Shown: positions 16,877-25,870 of the stretch, in pieces | Layout of the letters: each line of letters begins with the position of its first letter | Position numbering within the stretch: position 1 is the stretch's first letter | NCBI GenBank assembly: GCA_023397655.1 | Contig: JAEWTW010000030.1 | Location: 62,001 to 126,000 of the forward strand | DNA from: Bacillota bacterium | Lineage (GTDB): Bacteria > Bacillota > Clostridia > Christensenellales > SZUA-584 | DNA: 64,000 nt | Direction: 5' to 3' | Program-made: the position numbers and the translations under genes | Notes under the pieces: model-generated | What the model was told of the DNA's origin: nothing | Databases searched by the model: none | The model's input: the letters and a program-made list of their open reading frames with translations, nothing else

Positions 16877-18226
16877 CTACGATACTTTGGTGTAGTAAAC
16901 ATCCAGCAGCAGCTGCAGCGTGGCGTCCTCATCGTGCAGCATGTGATAGGAGCCTTTGGTCTCGCCGTCGCCGGTGACCATGTGCATCTCGATGGAGTCG
17001 ATATCCACTTTGGTGAGTATCTTGGCGAAATCGATCATCTGGTCGGTGTTGAGGTTGGTCCAGACGTACTTTTGCAGATCATCGTAAAGCGAGAGTATCA
17101 TATCGACCGGCCCCATGCTTTTGATCTTTTTCGCGAGCGCGACCATGAACTGCTGCTGATGGGAGGCACGGCTTTCATCGCCGCCGGTGTCCTTGCGGTT
17201 GGTGATAAATTCAAAGGCATTTTTATATTTGAGCGTGACGGTTTGTCCCTTTTTTCCGACGCCGGGGATGGACTGGTCCAACGTGACCTCGACGCCGCCG
17301 ACAGCAGTAGCTACCTGGGTGATGCCGTCCATATCGACACCCGCGTACAGGTAGACGGGGATATCCAGCTCAAAGTCGAGCGGCTTGCGCAGCTCGCAGC
17401 GGCGCTCCAGAAACATTTCGACGCAGGCCATCGCGTTGGCGTAGGAATAATGCGTGGCGCCGCCGCCGTAGGAGTAGGCCGCGTTGATTTTGTCCTGCAC
17501 GACCTCCTTGACCTCGCCGGTGCTCTCGTCCACCTTGTACATGGTGGTATACGTATCGCGCGGGATGGATATCAGCGTCGCTTTTTTGGCGGCGATATCC
17601 ACGGCGCAGACCATCAGCATGTCGCTACGGTATCCCCGCATATTCTTTTTGCGGTCCGCATTGGTATCAATGCCAAGAAACAGCAGGTTAACGATGTTTC
17701 TGTTTTTAACGTAGGTTTGTCCGTTGTAAACGATGGCAGAGTCGTCCGGCGTTTCAGTGGGGGCGGGCGCAACGGCGGCCAGGTCTGAGGCTTGCGTTGG
17801 CTGCTCTGTGGGTTCCGGATCAGGCGCCAGTACGACAAGGTTGGCGGCTTGCAGCGAGCTGTAATCATCGTCCTTCCAGCGCGAAACGAAGTAGATGCCG
17901 ATCGCGACGACGCCGGCAACGAGCACACAAAACACCGCGATCAGCGCTTTGATCAGACCGCGGTTGCGGCGGGGCTGTTTACTTTTGCCTGATTTGGCCG
18001 CAGTAACGTCGGGCCGTGAGTAAGCGTTGGGCTGGGCAGGTTTGACATTGCCGGACTTGCTGTTGGCAGACGCAGGCCGCGCTTGGCCGCTTGGTGCGGC
18101 GGATTTTTGGCTGCGGGCAGCATGACTGCCGTTGGGTGAAGCGGAACGCGGATTAGCGCCGTTGCCGCCACTCTTTTTGATGCCTGCGGGCATTTTCAGC
18201 CCGTCGTCAAAGTCACGATAACTCAA
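16877..18226 (-). CDS. LytR-CpsA-Psr (LCP) family cell-wall polymer ligase
   Basis: LCP proteins transfer polymers such as teichoic acids or capsule from undecaprenyl carriers to peptidoglycan. This 449-aa protein has a long basic, Ser/Pro/Ala-rich cytosolic region (residues 1-90), a transmembrane helix at about 91-115, an acidic Pro-rich linker, and the LCP domain from about residue 175: NLLFLGIDTNADRKKNMRG, DMLMVCAVD, LISIPRDTYT and KINAAYSYGG. The conserved Asp and Arg residues of the lipid-phosphate site are present. TTG start is supported by AAGGAGTGA. It lies 31 bases after mreB, linking wall polymer attachment to cell-shape control. Confidence 0.92.
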   Translation of the reverse strand: MSYRDFDDGLKMPAGIKKSGGNGANPRSASPNGSHAARSQKSAAPSGQARPASANSKSGNVKPAQPNAYSRPDVTAAKSGKSKQPRRNRGLIKALIAVFCVLVAGVVAIGIYFVSRWKDDDYSSLQAANLVVLAPDPEPTEQPTQASDLAAVAPAPTETPDDSAIVYNGQTYVKNRNIVNLLFLGIDTNADRKKNMRGYRSDMLMVCAVDIAAKKATLISIPRDTYTTMYKVDESTGEVKEVVQDKINAAYSYGGGATHYSYANAMACVEMFLERRCELRKPLDFELDIPVYLYAGVDMDGITQVATAVGGVEVTLDQSIPGVGKKGQTVTLKYKNAFEFITNRKDTGGDESRASHQQQFMVALAKKIKSMGPVDMILSLYDDLQKYVWTNLNTDQMIDFAKILTKVDIDSIEMHMVTGDGETKGSYHMLHDEDATLQLLLDVYYTKVS

Positions 18227-18257
18227 ATACGGTCACTCCTTCTTACGTGGCGGACGA

Positions 18258-19301
18258 TCAGTAATTGTTATAATAATCGCCCTTGCGGTAATCGTAAACC
18301 GTGCCGTTGGAGTAGAGATCCATGTTGTCCAGCGCCATGCCGGTGCCGATGGCGACACAGGATATCGCGTCTTCCGCGACATAGCAGGGGATGCCGGTTT
18401 TTTCGCTGAACAGCCGGTCCAGACCGTATAGCAGCGAACCGCCGCCCGTCATGCAGATGCCGTTTTCCGCGATGTCCGAAGACAACTCCGGGGGGACGCG
18501 CTCCAGCACGCCGTGCAGCGTTTCCATCATCGCGTTCAAGGGCTCCTCCAGCGCTTCAATCGTCTCGTTGGAGCTGAGCGTGACAGCCTTGGGCAGGCCG
18601 GAGATAAGGTTGCGGCCCGCGACTTCCATATGTATCTGCTCCTTGCGAGGGAACGCCGAACCGATATTGATCTTGATCTCTTCAGCGGTTCTCTCGCCGA
18701 TGAGCATGTTGTGCTTCTTTTTCATGTAGCGGATGATGGCTTCGTCGAACTTGTCACCCGCGACCTTGACGGAGTCGCTGATGACGATGCCGCCGAGCGA
18801 GATGACTGCGATGTCGCAGGTGCCGCCGCCGATGTCGATGACCATGTTGCCGAAGGGCGCGGCGATGTCGATGCCCGCGCCGATGGCCGCGGCCATCGGT
18901 TCTTCAATGAGGCCGGTATGGCGTGCGCCGGCTTCCTCCGCTGCTTCGATGACGCTGCGGCGCTCCACCTCGGTGACGCCCGAGGGTACGCAGACGATGA
19001 CGCGCGGCTTGAAGAACAGCCGACGTCCGATCACCTTGCGCAGGAAGTAGCGCAGCATACGCTCCGTATCGTGAAAGTTGGATATGACGCCGTTGCGCAG
19101 CGGACGTACCGCCACGATGTTGCCCGGTGTACGGCCCAGCATCACGCGGGCTTCTTCACCGATGGCGATGATATCGCCGGTGTTGCGGTTGACAGCAACA
19201 ACGGATGGCTCGCGCAGAACGATACCCTTGCCTTTTACATACACCAGCACACTCGCGGTGCCAAGGTCTATCCCGATATCGTTGAACTCAAACAGACCCA
19301 T
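18258..19301 (-). CDS. mreB: Rod-shape actin homologue MreB/Mbl
   Basis: This 347-aa actin-like ATPase forms filaments under the membrane that guide side-wall synthesis. It shows the phosphate-1 loop (DIGIDLGTASVLVYV), the phosphate-2 region (MVIDIGGGTCDIAVISLGG), GLIEEPMAAAIGAG and the adenosine motif ICMTGGGSLLYGLD. Length is normal for the family. The C-terminus is extended by a Tyr-rich tail (GTVYDYRKGDYYNNY). mreC and mreD do not follow; the LCP gene does, so this is more likely a stand-alone Mbl/MreBH type. A near-consensus promoter lies at 19365-19393. Confidence 0.95.
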   Translation of the reverse strand: MGLFEFNDIGIDLGTASVLVYVKGKGIVLREPSVVAVNRNTGDIIAIGEEARVMLGRTPGNIVAVRPLRNGVISNFHDTERMLRYFLRKVIGRRLFFKPRVIVCVPSGVTEVERRSVIEAAEEAGARHTGLIEEPMAAAIGAGIDIAAPFGNMVIDIGGGTCDIAVISLGGIVISDSVKVAGDKFDEAIIRYMKKKHNMLIGERTAEEIKINIGSAFPRKEQIHMEVAGRNLISGLPKAVTLSSNETIEALEEPLNAMMETLHGVLERVPPELSSDIAENGICMTGGGSLLYGLDRLFSEKTGIPCYVAEDAISCVAIGTGMALDNMDLYSNGTVYDYRKGDYYNNY

Positions 19302-19364
19302 CTATCCCAAACCCCTTTAAGATTATTTCACCACCGCTGTTTTGATTAAAACAGACCAACATAT

Positions 19365-19393
19365 ACTATAATACATACAATCACATTTTTCAA
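19365..19393 (-). promoter_or_regulatory. mreB promoter
   Basis: On the minus strand TTGAAA and TATAGT are separated by 17 bases. A small hairpin, CTGTTTT with AAAACAG (19337-19354), lies in the leader. Confidence 0.65.
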
Positions 19394-19428
19394 CCGTCGG
19401 ATTAGGCCGCAACCGGGCAAACAGAAGC

Positions 19429-20397
19429 TTATTGAGAGCCATCTTGAGGCTGATTTTCCAGCAGCTTTACCAGATCGCCATATGTTTGCAGGCGGACGGC
19501 GGCTTCGCGCAACCGCGCCGCATTTTTGGCGCCCTTTAAGTACCAGGCGGCATGCTTGCGTATCTGCCGCATCGCGTTGCGCTCGCCCTTTGCTTCGCAG
19601 GCCAGACGCGCCTGCAAAAGCAGTGCGGCGGCCTTTTCGCCGAACGTTGCCGAAGGCAGCGCTTCGCCGGTTTCCAGCAGATGGTTGATCTCCCGGAAGA
19701 TGAACGGGTTTCCCAGAGCCCCCCGGGCGACCATGACGGCATCGCAGCCGGTGAGGCGGAGCATGTCTGCGGCGTCCTGCGCAGTGAATATGTCGCCGTT
19801 GCCGATCACGGGGATGGACACGGCGGCCTTGACCGCGGCGATGATGCCGGGATCGCTCTTGCCGCTGTAGAACTGCTGGCGGGTGCGCCCGTGCACCGCG
19901 ACCGCGGATGCGCCCGACTGCTCGGCCATACGCGCAAACTCCACTGCGTTAACGGATGCTTCGTCCCAGCCCTTGCGGAATTTGACCGTGACGGGTACGC
20001 GGGACACTTTGGCTGCGGCCTCGATGAGACGCGACGCGAGCGGTACGTCCTTCATCAGCGCACAGCCTTGGCCGCCGCCGGTGATTTTGGGGGCGGGGCA
20101 GCCCATGTTGATATCAAACAGCGCGATGCGGTCCGCGTACGGCTCGTCCTGCAGGCGCAGTATGCTCTGGGCCAGCGGTTCGGGACTGCTGGCGAACAGC
20201 TGCACGCCCGCCCGTTGCTCGTTGTCTGCAAACGCCACGAGACTGGCGGTTTTTTCCGAGCCGTATTTTAAGCCCATGGCGCTGACCATTTCCGTATAGG
20301 TGAGGCTGGCTCCCTCCCGGACGCACAGGTGACGGAACGCCGCGTCCGTATAACCCGCCAGCGGAGCGAGATACGCTTTTCCGAATAACGCCTGCAT
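19429..20397 (-). CDS. dusB: tRNA-dihydrouridine synthase
   Basis: This FMN-dependent enzyme (322 aa) reduces uridines in the tRNA D-loop. The TIM barrel begins LAPLAGYTDAAFRHLC; the catalytic cysteine is in NMGCPAPKITGGGQG; the FMN phosphate site appears as IPVIGNGDIFTAQDA and DAVMVARGALGNPF. The C-terminal helical tRNA-binding domain includes MRQIRKHAAWYLKG. Its ATG shares one base with the stop codon of the upstream membrane-protein gene, so the two are translationally coupled. The specific Dus subclass (DusB-like) is inferred from Gram-positive distribution. Confidence 0.93.
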   Translation of the reverse strand: MQALFGKAYLAPLAGYTDAAFRHLCVREGASLTYTEMVSAMGLKYGSEKTASLVAFADNEQRAGVQLFASSPEPLAQSILRLQDEPYADRIALFDINMGCPAPKITGGGQGCALMKDVPLASRLIEAAAKVSRVPVTVKFRKGWDEASVNAVEFARMAEQSGASAVAVHGRTRQQFYSGKSDPGIIAAVKAAVSIPVIGNGDIFTAQDAADMLRLTGCDAVMVARGALGNPFIFREINHLLETGEALPSATFGEKAAALLLQARLACEAKGERNAMRQIRKHAAWYLKGAKNAARLREAAVRLQTYGDLVKLLENQPQDGSQ

Positions 20398-21041
20398 CAG
20401 TCTTCGATGATCTCCTCTTCGCCTTCGGGCACTGCCGTGTCTGCGGGCATATCGCCGGTTACGGCGGAGGCGGGCGACGGCTTGGGTGTAAGCCCAGGGG
20501 TGGGCGACGGGGACGGCGTGGGCATGGGCAGCGATTCAACGAGGTCCATGCTGATGATGCGCCAGTTGCCCTCATAGCGGATAAGCCGCACGTTGTAGAC
20601 CGCGTTCTGCCAGTATGGCGGCGTTTCACTGAGCGCGCCGTCTCCCTCGGCGCTGCCCAGCGGCGTGCCTTCGATGCCGGTGACCTCTTCGGTGACACGC
20701 AGCGTGATGGCGCTCTGCCAGGGCATGATCAGGTGAAAGCCGACGTCGGCGCTGTAATCGAGGTCTGAGATGGCATAGGACCGGTAGGTACCGGAGCTGA
20801 GCAGGGCATCCTGCTCGAGAAAGCTTTTGGAGAACACTTTGCTGAGCGAGGTGGGGTCGTCTCCCTTGATGATGACCTCGGCGCGGAGCTGCAGGCCGTC
20901 CTTCACGAGTATCTGGGCGTTCATGAAATCCATCGCCGCGTAAAAGGCCAGCACAACCAAGGCCACGGCAAATCCCCATATGATGATGCGGGAAAAGACG
21001 TACCACAGAAATCTAAAAACGACCCTCATCGTCGGCGGCAA
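20397..21041 (-). CDS. Single-pass membrane protein with Pro-rich acidic tail, coupled to dusB
   Basis: The product of about 214 aa has one transmembrane helix near residues 12-35, an extracytoplasmic domain of about 130 residues with no recognised motif, a Thr/Pro/Ser-rich stretch (PTPSPSPTPGLTPKPSPAS) and an acidic end (VPEGEEEIIED). The start is uncertain: AAGGAG lies too close to the ATG at 21047 and best fits TTG at 21041. An extended -10 (TGGTATGAT, -10 at 21066-21071) lies just upstream. The domain may have an NTF2-like fold, judged only from size. Coupling to dusB looks like convenience rather than shared function. Confidence 0.75.
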   Translation of the reverse strand: MPPTMRVVFRFLWYVFSRIIIWGFAVALVVLAFYAAMDFMNAQILVKDGLQLRAEVIIKGDDPTSLSKVFSKSFLEQDALLSSGTYRSYAISDLDYSADVGFHLIMPWQSAITLRVTEEVTGIEGTPLGSAEGDGALSETPPYWQNAVYNVRLIRYEGNWRIISMDLVESLPMPTPSPSPTPGLTPKPSPASAVTGDMPADTAVPEGEEEIIED

Positions 21042-21071
21042 AATCATCACTCCTTCTTACCGCCCATCATA

Positions 21072-21360
21072 CCACAAATCGCCGCTTGTCCACAACTTTG
21101 CCGGTATTTTGGAAAAAAGGCGGGCTCGCAAGCGAAATTGTGAGTATTTGCATTTTACCACGATGGATCACGATAAACAATAAATATTTCTTTAATATCA
21201 GGTGGGAGCTAAAGGGAGGATATTTAGTGGTGGTGATGTCGTGTTGTGAATAGACCAAATAGGATTAATAGTTCAATAGTTACCTTAATATTAGCGTATA
21301 TAGTAAATATATGTTATTATTTATAAGGAACGGAGCAAATAACAAACAGGGGTAGAACCT
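21072..21360. other. AT-rich intergenic region between divergent genes
   Basis: It marks the boundary from GC-rich housekeeping sequence to the AT-rich orphan gene. Apart from the start region of the minus operon I see no RNA gene, repeat or strong promoter. Confidence 0.4.
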
Positions 21361-21807
21361 ATGAGCGACTATTTATTCAAGCTAATACCTAAGGACCCAC
21401 AATACATTCCCAATATAAATTCCCAAAACGATTCAAGAGCATTTTTAAAATTAATCTATGACAAAAATAAAATATTAATAAAAATTACGGATAATATCGA
21501 GTTTATTGATTGTGGTGAGAATTTTGAAGAAATCATTTGTCCAAATTGTAATCATTTACTTGATATGGGATGGTGGGGGCAAATGATGAGTTTGGTGTAT
21601 GAAAAGCATTTCAGTGAACCATACATTGAAATGCCCTGTTGTAAGCAAACATGTCAGATATATGATTTGCAATACAAATGGGATTGTGGATTTGCTAAAT
21701 TTGTCATTGAAATTCTCAATCCTGAAGAGGAACCAAGCTGTTCACAGCTAACTGAGTTGGAAAAGATAATAGGCTGTGAATTGAAATTAATTAGAGCATA
21801 TTATTAA
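21361..21807 (+). CDS. AT-rich orphan protein with cysteine clusters
   Basis: The 148-aa product is not recognised. It contains CPNCNHLLDMGWWG (residues about 60-73) and PCCKQTCQIYDLQYKWDCGF, which together could hold one zinc ion. The remainder is alpha/beta in character and acidic. Codon use is strongly AT-biased, unlike genes on both sides, and the adjoining non-coding DNA is also AT-rich, so recent transfer is likely. A weak AGGGG lies upstream of the ATG. The small acidic single-gene form resembles immunity or anti-toxin-like cargo, but no toxin is nearby; that is speculation. Confidence 0.7.
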   Translation: MSDYLFKLIPKDPQYIPNINSQNDSRAFLKLIYDKNKILIKITDNIEFIDCGENFEEIICPNCNHLLDMGWWGQMMSLVYEKHFSEPYIEMPCCKQTCQIYDLQYKWDCGFAKFVIEILNPEEEPSCSQLTELEKIIGCELKLIRAYY

Positions 21808-21914
21808 TAAATTAGGAAATACCTTTGAGAAAGCGTGAATAAAAGATAAGCCAGTATTTTTCTCAACAGGATATCACTATTGTCACTGGTGACAGAAGAG
21901 GAACGAGGGTGAAA

Positions 21915-21942
21915 GGGATTCCTAGCAGGCTCGGATTGACAG
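21915..21942. repeat. Dispersed repeat, second family, copy 1
   Basis: The sequence GATTCCTAGCAGGCTCGGAT closely resembles that at 38307-38337 (ATCCCTCGCAGGCTCGGGAT), both followed by TGACA. Two copies here suggest a short dispersed element, not protein coding. Confidence 0.5.
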
Positions 21943-22062
21943 GGGGGCAAAGAAAAAAAGATTCACCTGTGCCCAGAATGGTATCGCTGCGCTTAAATCA
22001 CAAATAATAAGTTTTAAGAAGAATACGAAGCGTTTCTACCACAGCTCAAAGGAAAATGTACA

Positions 22063-22149
22063 GCAAATGCCTTGCCAAGGCATTTGCCTGATGGGATTCT
22101 CAAGGGGCAGGACCCTTGAGCGGTGGTTTGGAGGCAGAGCCTCCAAGGT
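22063..22149. repeat. Modular palindromic element, copy B (three hairpins)
   Basis: Hairpins are at 22063-22087 (12-base arms, GCAAATGCCTTG and its complement), 22099-22120 (CTCAAGGG with CCCTTGAG) and 22128-22146 (TTGGAGG with CCTCCAA around CAGAG). Spacers GATGGGATT and CGGTGGT match those of copies E, G and H. It lies between the orphan gene and lysS, next to the lysS terminator. Confidence 0.85.
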
Positions 22150-22167
22150 CATTTGATCTATTGAAAG

Positions 22168-22202
22168 TCAAAAGCGCCGCTGGTTGCCAACGGCGCTTTT
22201 GT
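22168..22202 (-). terminator. Terminator after greA-lysS
   Basis: AAAGCGCCG pairs with CGGCGCTTT around TTGGCAACCAG on the minus strand; T-rich sequence follows. Confidence 0.85.
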
Positions 22203-22232
22203 AAATATATCAGGAGCCTTGAGGCTCTCGGG

Positions 22233-23735
22233 TTATTCTCTGGGTTTCATCGTGGGGAACAGCAGCACGTCGCGGATGGAATAGCTGTCGGTCAGCAGCA
22301 TCACCATGCGGTCGATGCCGATGCCCATGCCGCCGGTGGGCGGAAGGCCGTATTCCAGCGCGGTGAGGAAGTCCTCGTCCATCATCTCAGTTTCCTCGTT
22401 GCCCATCGCACGCTGGCGGGCCTGCTCCATGAAGCGGGCGCGCTGGTCGTCCGGGTCGTTGAGCTCCGAGAAGGCGTTGGCCATCTCACGGCCCGTGATG
22501 AACAGCTCGAAGCGCTCGGTGAGCCACGGGCAGGACGGCATCTTCTTGGCGAGCGGGGAGACCTCCACCGGATAGCCCGTGATGAACGTCGGGCCGGTGA
22601 GGTTGTCCTCCACGAACTGTTCGAAAGCGGCGTACAGCAGCTCGCCGCGGGTCCACTTCTTCGAAGCATTTTCCTTGGACTCCAGCACATGCAGGCCGAT
22701 ACCCTTGGCGATCTCGTTCGCCTGCTCGTCGGTGCAGTCCGAGAAATCCGCACCGGTGAACTGCTTGACGGCGTTCAGCATCGACAAACGCTGCCAACGC
22801 GGCGTGAGGTCAACCGCCGTTCCCTGATACGAGATCTGGCCGGAGCCGTGCAGCATCTTTGAGCAGTGGTAGAACAAGTTCTCGCAGAGGTCCATCATGT
22901 CGTCCACATTGGCATAGGCCTGATAGAGCTCAATGGTGGTGAACTCCGGATTGTGCTTGATGGACATACCCTCGTTGCGGAATATGCGTCCGATTTCGTA
23001 CACGCGCTCAAAACCGCCCACGATGAGCCGCTTCAAATGCAGCTCGGTGGCGATGCGCAGGTACATGTCGATGTCCAGCGTGTTGTGGTGCGTGATGAAC
23101 GGCTTGGCGGCCGCGCCGCCCGCGCTGCTCATCAGTATGGGCGTTTCCACCTCGATGTAGCCCTGCTTGTCCAGGTATTCGCGGATGGACTTGACGATCA
23201 GCGAACGCGCAAAGAACGTGTTCTTGACCTCGGGGTTGACGATGAGGTCGAGGTAGCGCTGACGGTAACGCAGGTCCATGTCCTTGAGGCCGTGGAACTT
23301 CTCGGGCAGCGGGTTCAAGGATTTGGCGAGCAGCGTGATCTTCGTGGCTTTGACGGAGATCTCGCCCGCGTTGGTCTTGAAGACTTCGCCCTCGACACCG
23401 ATGATGTCGCCGATGTCCAGCTTCTTGTATTCAGCGTACGGCTCCTCGCCCAGCACGTCCCGGCGGACGTAGAGCTGGAGCTGGCCGCTCTGGTCCATGA
23501 TGTGCGAAAAGCTGGCCTTGCCCATGATGCGCTTGCTCATCATGCGCCCCGCCAGCGTCACATACTGCCCTTCCAGCGTCTCAAAACCCGTGAGGATATC
23601 GTTGCTGGAGTGGGAGCGCACAAACTGCGTGATAGTAAAGGGATCCTGGCCGGCTGCCCGGAGGGCTTCCAGCTTTTCTCTGCGTACTCGGAGCACCTCG
23701 GAAAGCTCCGGCGTTTGGTTTATGACTTCGTCCAT
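22233..23735 (-). CDS. lysS: Lysyl-tRNA synthetase, class II
   Basis: LysS (500 aa) charges tRNA-Lys. The N-terminal OB-fold anticodon-binding domain (about residues 55-170, with LAGRMMSKRIMGKASFSHI) is followed by the class II catalytic core: motif 1 around FFARSLIVKSIREYLDKQGY, motif 2 around GRIFRNEGMSIKHNPEFTT and motif 3 in GLPPTGGMGIGIDRMVML. Length is typical. It is 10 bases downstream of greA, as in many Firmicutes, and they share a terminator. No T-box leader is present before greA. Confidence 0.98.
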   Translation of the reverse strand: MDEVINQTPELSEVLRVRREKLEALRAAGQDPFTITQFVRSHSSNDILTGFETLEGQYVTLAGRMMSKRIMGKASFSHIMDQSGQLQLYVRRDVLGEEPYAEYKKLDIGDIIGVEGEVFKTNAGEISVKATKITLLAKSLNPLPEKFHGLKDMDLRYRQRYLDLIVNPEVKNTFFARSLIVKSIREYLDKQGYIEVETPILMSSAGGAAAKPFITHHNTLDIDMYLRIATELHLKRLIVGGFERVYEIGRIFRNEGMSIKHNPEFTTIELYQAYANVDDMMDLCENLFYHCSKMLHGSGQISYQGTAVDLTPRWQRLSMLNAVKQFTGADFSDCTDEQANEIAKGIGLHVLESKENASKKWTRGELLYAAFEQFVEDNLTGPTFITGYPVEVSPLAKKMPSCPWLTERFELFITGREMANAFSELNDPDDQRARFMEQARQRAMGNEETEMMDEDFLTALEYGLPPTGGMGIGIDRMVMLLTDSYSIRDVLLFPTMKPRE

Positions 23736-23745
23736 TATGACCGCC

Positions 23746-24225
23746 TTATTTGAAAATATCGATGACCTTGAAATTGAGTACCATGCCGGACGGCGTGACC
23801 ACCTCGGCCACTTCGCCTATGCGCTTGCCGATGAGCGCCGCGCCCACGGGCGATTCGTTGGAGATGCGGCGTTTGTCCGCGTCCGCTTCCACTGAACCAA
23901 CGATGTGATACTCTTCCTCTTCGCTGAATTCCATATCCAGTATGCGTACTTTGGTGCCGATGTTGACGGTGGAGTGATCCACCTCGGCATCCTCCACCAC
24001 GACGGCATTGCGCAGCAGCTTCTCGAGCTGGGCAATTTCCGTTTCCACGCGGGCCTGCTCGTTCTTGGCTTCGTCGTATTCGGCGTTCTCGGAGAGGTCG
24101 CCAAAGGCGCGCGCCTCCTTGATCTGCTCAGATATCTGAGCCCTTTTGACGGTCTTGAGATAGTCCAGTTTTTCCTGTTTTTCGATCAATCCGTCTTTTG
24201 TTAATATGACCTGCTCGCCTGCCAT
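23746..24225 (-). CDS. greA: Transcription elongation factor GreA
   Basis: GreA (159 aa) rescues backtracked RNA polymerase by stimulating transcript cleavage. The N-terminal coiled coil (residues 1-78) carries the acidic tip in ARAFGDLSENAEYDEAKNEQ; the C-terminal FKBP-like domain shows GSVEADADKRRISNESPVG and a final VLNFKVIDIF. Gene order greA-lysS is common in Firmicutes. The ATG has GGGGGAGGAA upstream. A 13-base palindrome CGGTATTATACCG overlaps a TATAAT-like sequence about 60 bases upstream and may belong to its promoter. Confidence 0.97.
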   Translation of the reverse strand: MAGEQVILTKDGLIEKQEKLDYLKTVKRAQISEQIKEARAFGDLSENAEYDEAKNEQARVETEIAQLEKLLRNAVVVEDAEVDHSTVNIGTKVRILDMEFSEEEEYHIVGSVEADADKRRISNESPVGAALIGKRIGEVAEVVTPSGMVLNFKVIDIFK

Positions 24226-24474
24226 GGTGTTCCTCCCCCGAGTGTCTGTTTCTATGCTAACATAATATGTGCGATAAAAACGGTATTATACCGGTAAATA
24301 AATGGAGTCCGATTTTTAATATCGTGATTATAGGGCAAGCCCCAGAGTATGTCAAGTGATTAAGGGTAAACAGCTTCTGTAATATATACAAATTTCCTTG
24401 CAGAAAAGAACAGAAGATGCGTGACGGCTTATTTTTTGTATGCTATACTTCCCAGTATGACGATCAATATGCGC

Positions 24475-24503
24475 TTGCTTTTGGGTAAGGGCGCGCATAT
24501 AAT
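24475..24503 (+). promoter_or_regulatory. serC promoter
   Basis: TTGCTT and TATAAT are 17 bases apart; start expected near 24510, leader about 69 bases. Confidence 0.65.
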
Positions 24504-24515
24504 ATATTTAAATGT

Positions 24516-24544
24516 TTGACATTTTTTTAACAATGTCGTTAAAA
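24516..24544 (+). promoter_or_regulatory. Second promoter-like sequence and inverted repeat before serC
   Basis: TTGACA and TTAAAA are 17 bases apart, just downstream of the first promoter. The same stretch holds an inverted repeat, GACATT and AATGTC with eight bases between (24518-24537), at the expected start point of the first promoter, a plausible operator. Confidence 0.4.
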
Positions 24545-24578
24545 AAAAGCAAATTAATGATAAATCAGGAGGGTTTCA

Positions 24579-25655
24579 ATGAAAGTATTCAATTTTTCTG
24601 CGGGTCCGGCATGTTTGCCTGAAGCTGTGCTGAAAAAGGCACAGGAAGAGCTGGTTGTTTTTGGGAATAGCGGTATGTCCGTGATGGAGATGAGCCATCG
24701 CTCAGCGGACTTTGAAGATATTTTAGCCCGCGCACAAAAAGACCTGCGCACGCTGATGAATATCCCGGAAAACTATAAAATATTGTTCTTACAGGGCGGC
24801 GCATCGCTGCAGTTCTCGATGATTCCGCTTAACCTGATGACGACGCACAAGAAGGCCTATTATGTAAACACCGGCATGTGGAGCAAGAAAGCGATCTCCG
24901 AAGCGAAGAAGACGGGTGAGGTGATGGTGCCTGCGTCCTCGGAAGACAAGACCTTCTCATACATACCCGAGCTTTCCGCCGATATGTTCAAGGGCGACGC
25001 GGACTATGTGCACATCACGACCAACAACACCATTTACGGCACGCGTTACACCAAGCTGCCTGAGGTGAACGGACTGCCGCTGATCTCCGATATGTCGTCC
25101 TGCATACTGTCTGAAGTGATCGACGTGAACGATTACGCGATGATCTACGCCGGAGCGCAGAAGAACATCGGACCGGCGGGCGTGACGCTGGTGATCATCC
25201 GCGAGGACCTGATCGGCAAAGCGCCGGCGGGTATCCCCACGATGCTGGATTACAAGACGCATTCCGAGAACGATTCTATGTACAACACGCCGCCGACCTA
25301 CGGCATCTACATTGCGGGGCTGGTGTTCTCCCACCTGTTGGAAAACGGCGGTATTCCGGCGATGCAGAAGACCAACGAATACAAGGCCGGTCTGCTGTAC
25401 GATTACCTCGACAACTCGGCGCTGTTTAAGGGCACCGTGGAAAAGAAGGACCGTTCGCTGATGAACATACCGTTCGTGACGGGCAACGAGGAACTGGACA
25501 AAAAGTTCGTTTCCAAGTGCAAGGCGGAAGGCATCGTCAACATCAAAGGGCACCGCAGCGTGGGCGGCATGCGCGCCAGCATCTACAACGCGATGCCGGT
25601 GGAAGGCGTGCAAAAGCTGATCGACGTGATGAAGGATTTTGAGAAGAACGCTTAA
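24579..25655 (+). CDS. serC: Phosphoserine aminotransferase
   Basis: SerC (358 aa) converts 3-phosphohydroxypyruvate and glutamate to phosphoserine using PLP. It begins FNFSAGPACLPEAVLKKAQE; the Schiff-base lysine is in YAGAQKNIGPAGV; TTNNTIYGTR and HRSVGGMRASIYNAMP are conserved phosphate- and substrate-binding segments. The ATG has CAGGAGGG upstream. serA follows 215 bases later in the same direction; no serB is present in the window. Confidence 0.97.
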   Translation: MKVFNFSAGPACLPEAVLKKAQEELVVFGNSGMSVMEMSHRSADFEDILARAQKDLRTLMNIPENYKILFLQGGASLQFSMIPLNLMTTHKKAYYVNTGMWSKKAISEAKKTGEVMVPASSEDKTFSYIPELSADMFKGDADYVHITTNNTIYGTRYTKLPEVNGLPLISDMSSCILSEVIDVNDYAMIYAGAQKNIGPAGVTLVIIREDLIGKAPAGIPTMLDYKTHSENDSMYNTPPTYGIYIAGLVFSHLLENGGIPAMQKTNEYKAGLLYDYLDNSALFKGTVEKKDRSLMNIPFVTGNEELDKKFVSKCKAEGIVNIKGHRSVGGMRASIYNAMPVEGVQKLIDVMKDFEKNA

Positions 25656-25779
25656 AGCGTGGTTTGGACTGTCGGTTAAGTCTGTCTGCCGTTCCTTATG
25701 CGCCCGACATGCGGGGCATGGGGAAATGGCGTAAAGTGGCGGGGAAGGGCTGTTCCTTCTCCCGGTCACCTGTCGGCAC

Positions 25780-25805
25780 CAGCCCCCTTAGGCTTAAGGG
25801 GGCTG
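25780..25805. repeat. Long perfect hairpin between serC and serA
   Basis: CAGCCCCCTTA pairs with TAAGGGGGCTG around a three-base loop, followed by CTTTGT. A related CAGCCCCCTT half occurs at about 60859, so this is probably part of a dispersed element. It could act as a weak terminator or as a stabilising hairpin. Confidence 0.55.
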
Positions 25806-25870
25806 CTTTGTAGGCTTGCGGCACTCTGTAAACGCTTAAAACGCGTTGAAATTTATGGAGGTTGGCCAAC

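Noticed and set aside
22116..22862. 248-codon frame running from a palindromic element into antisense lysS
   Set aside because: It starts in repeat DNA and continues as a shadow of lysS.
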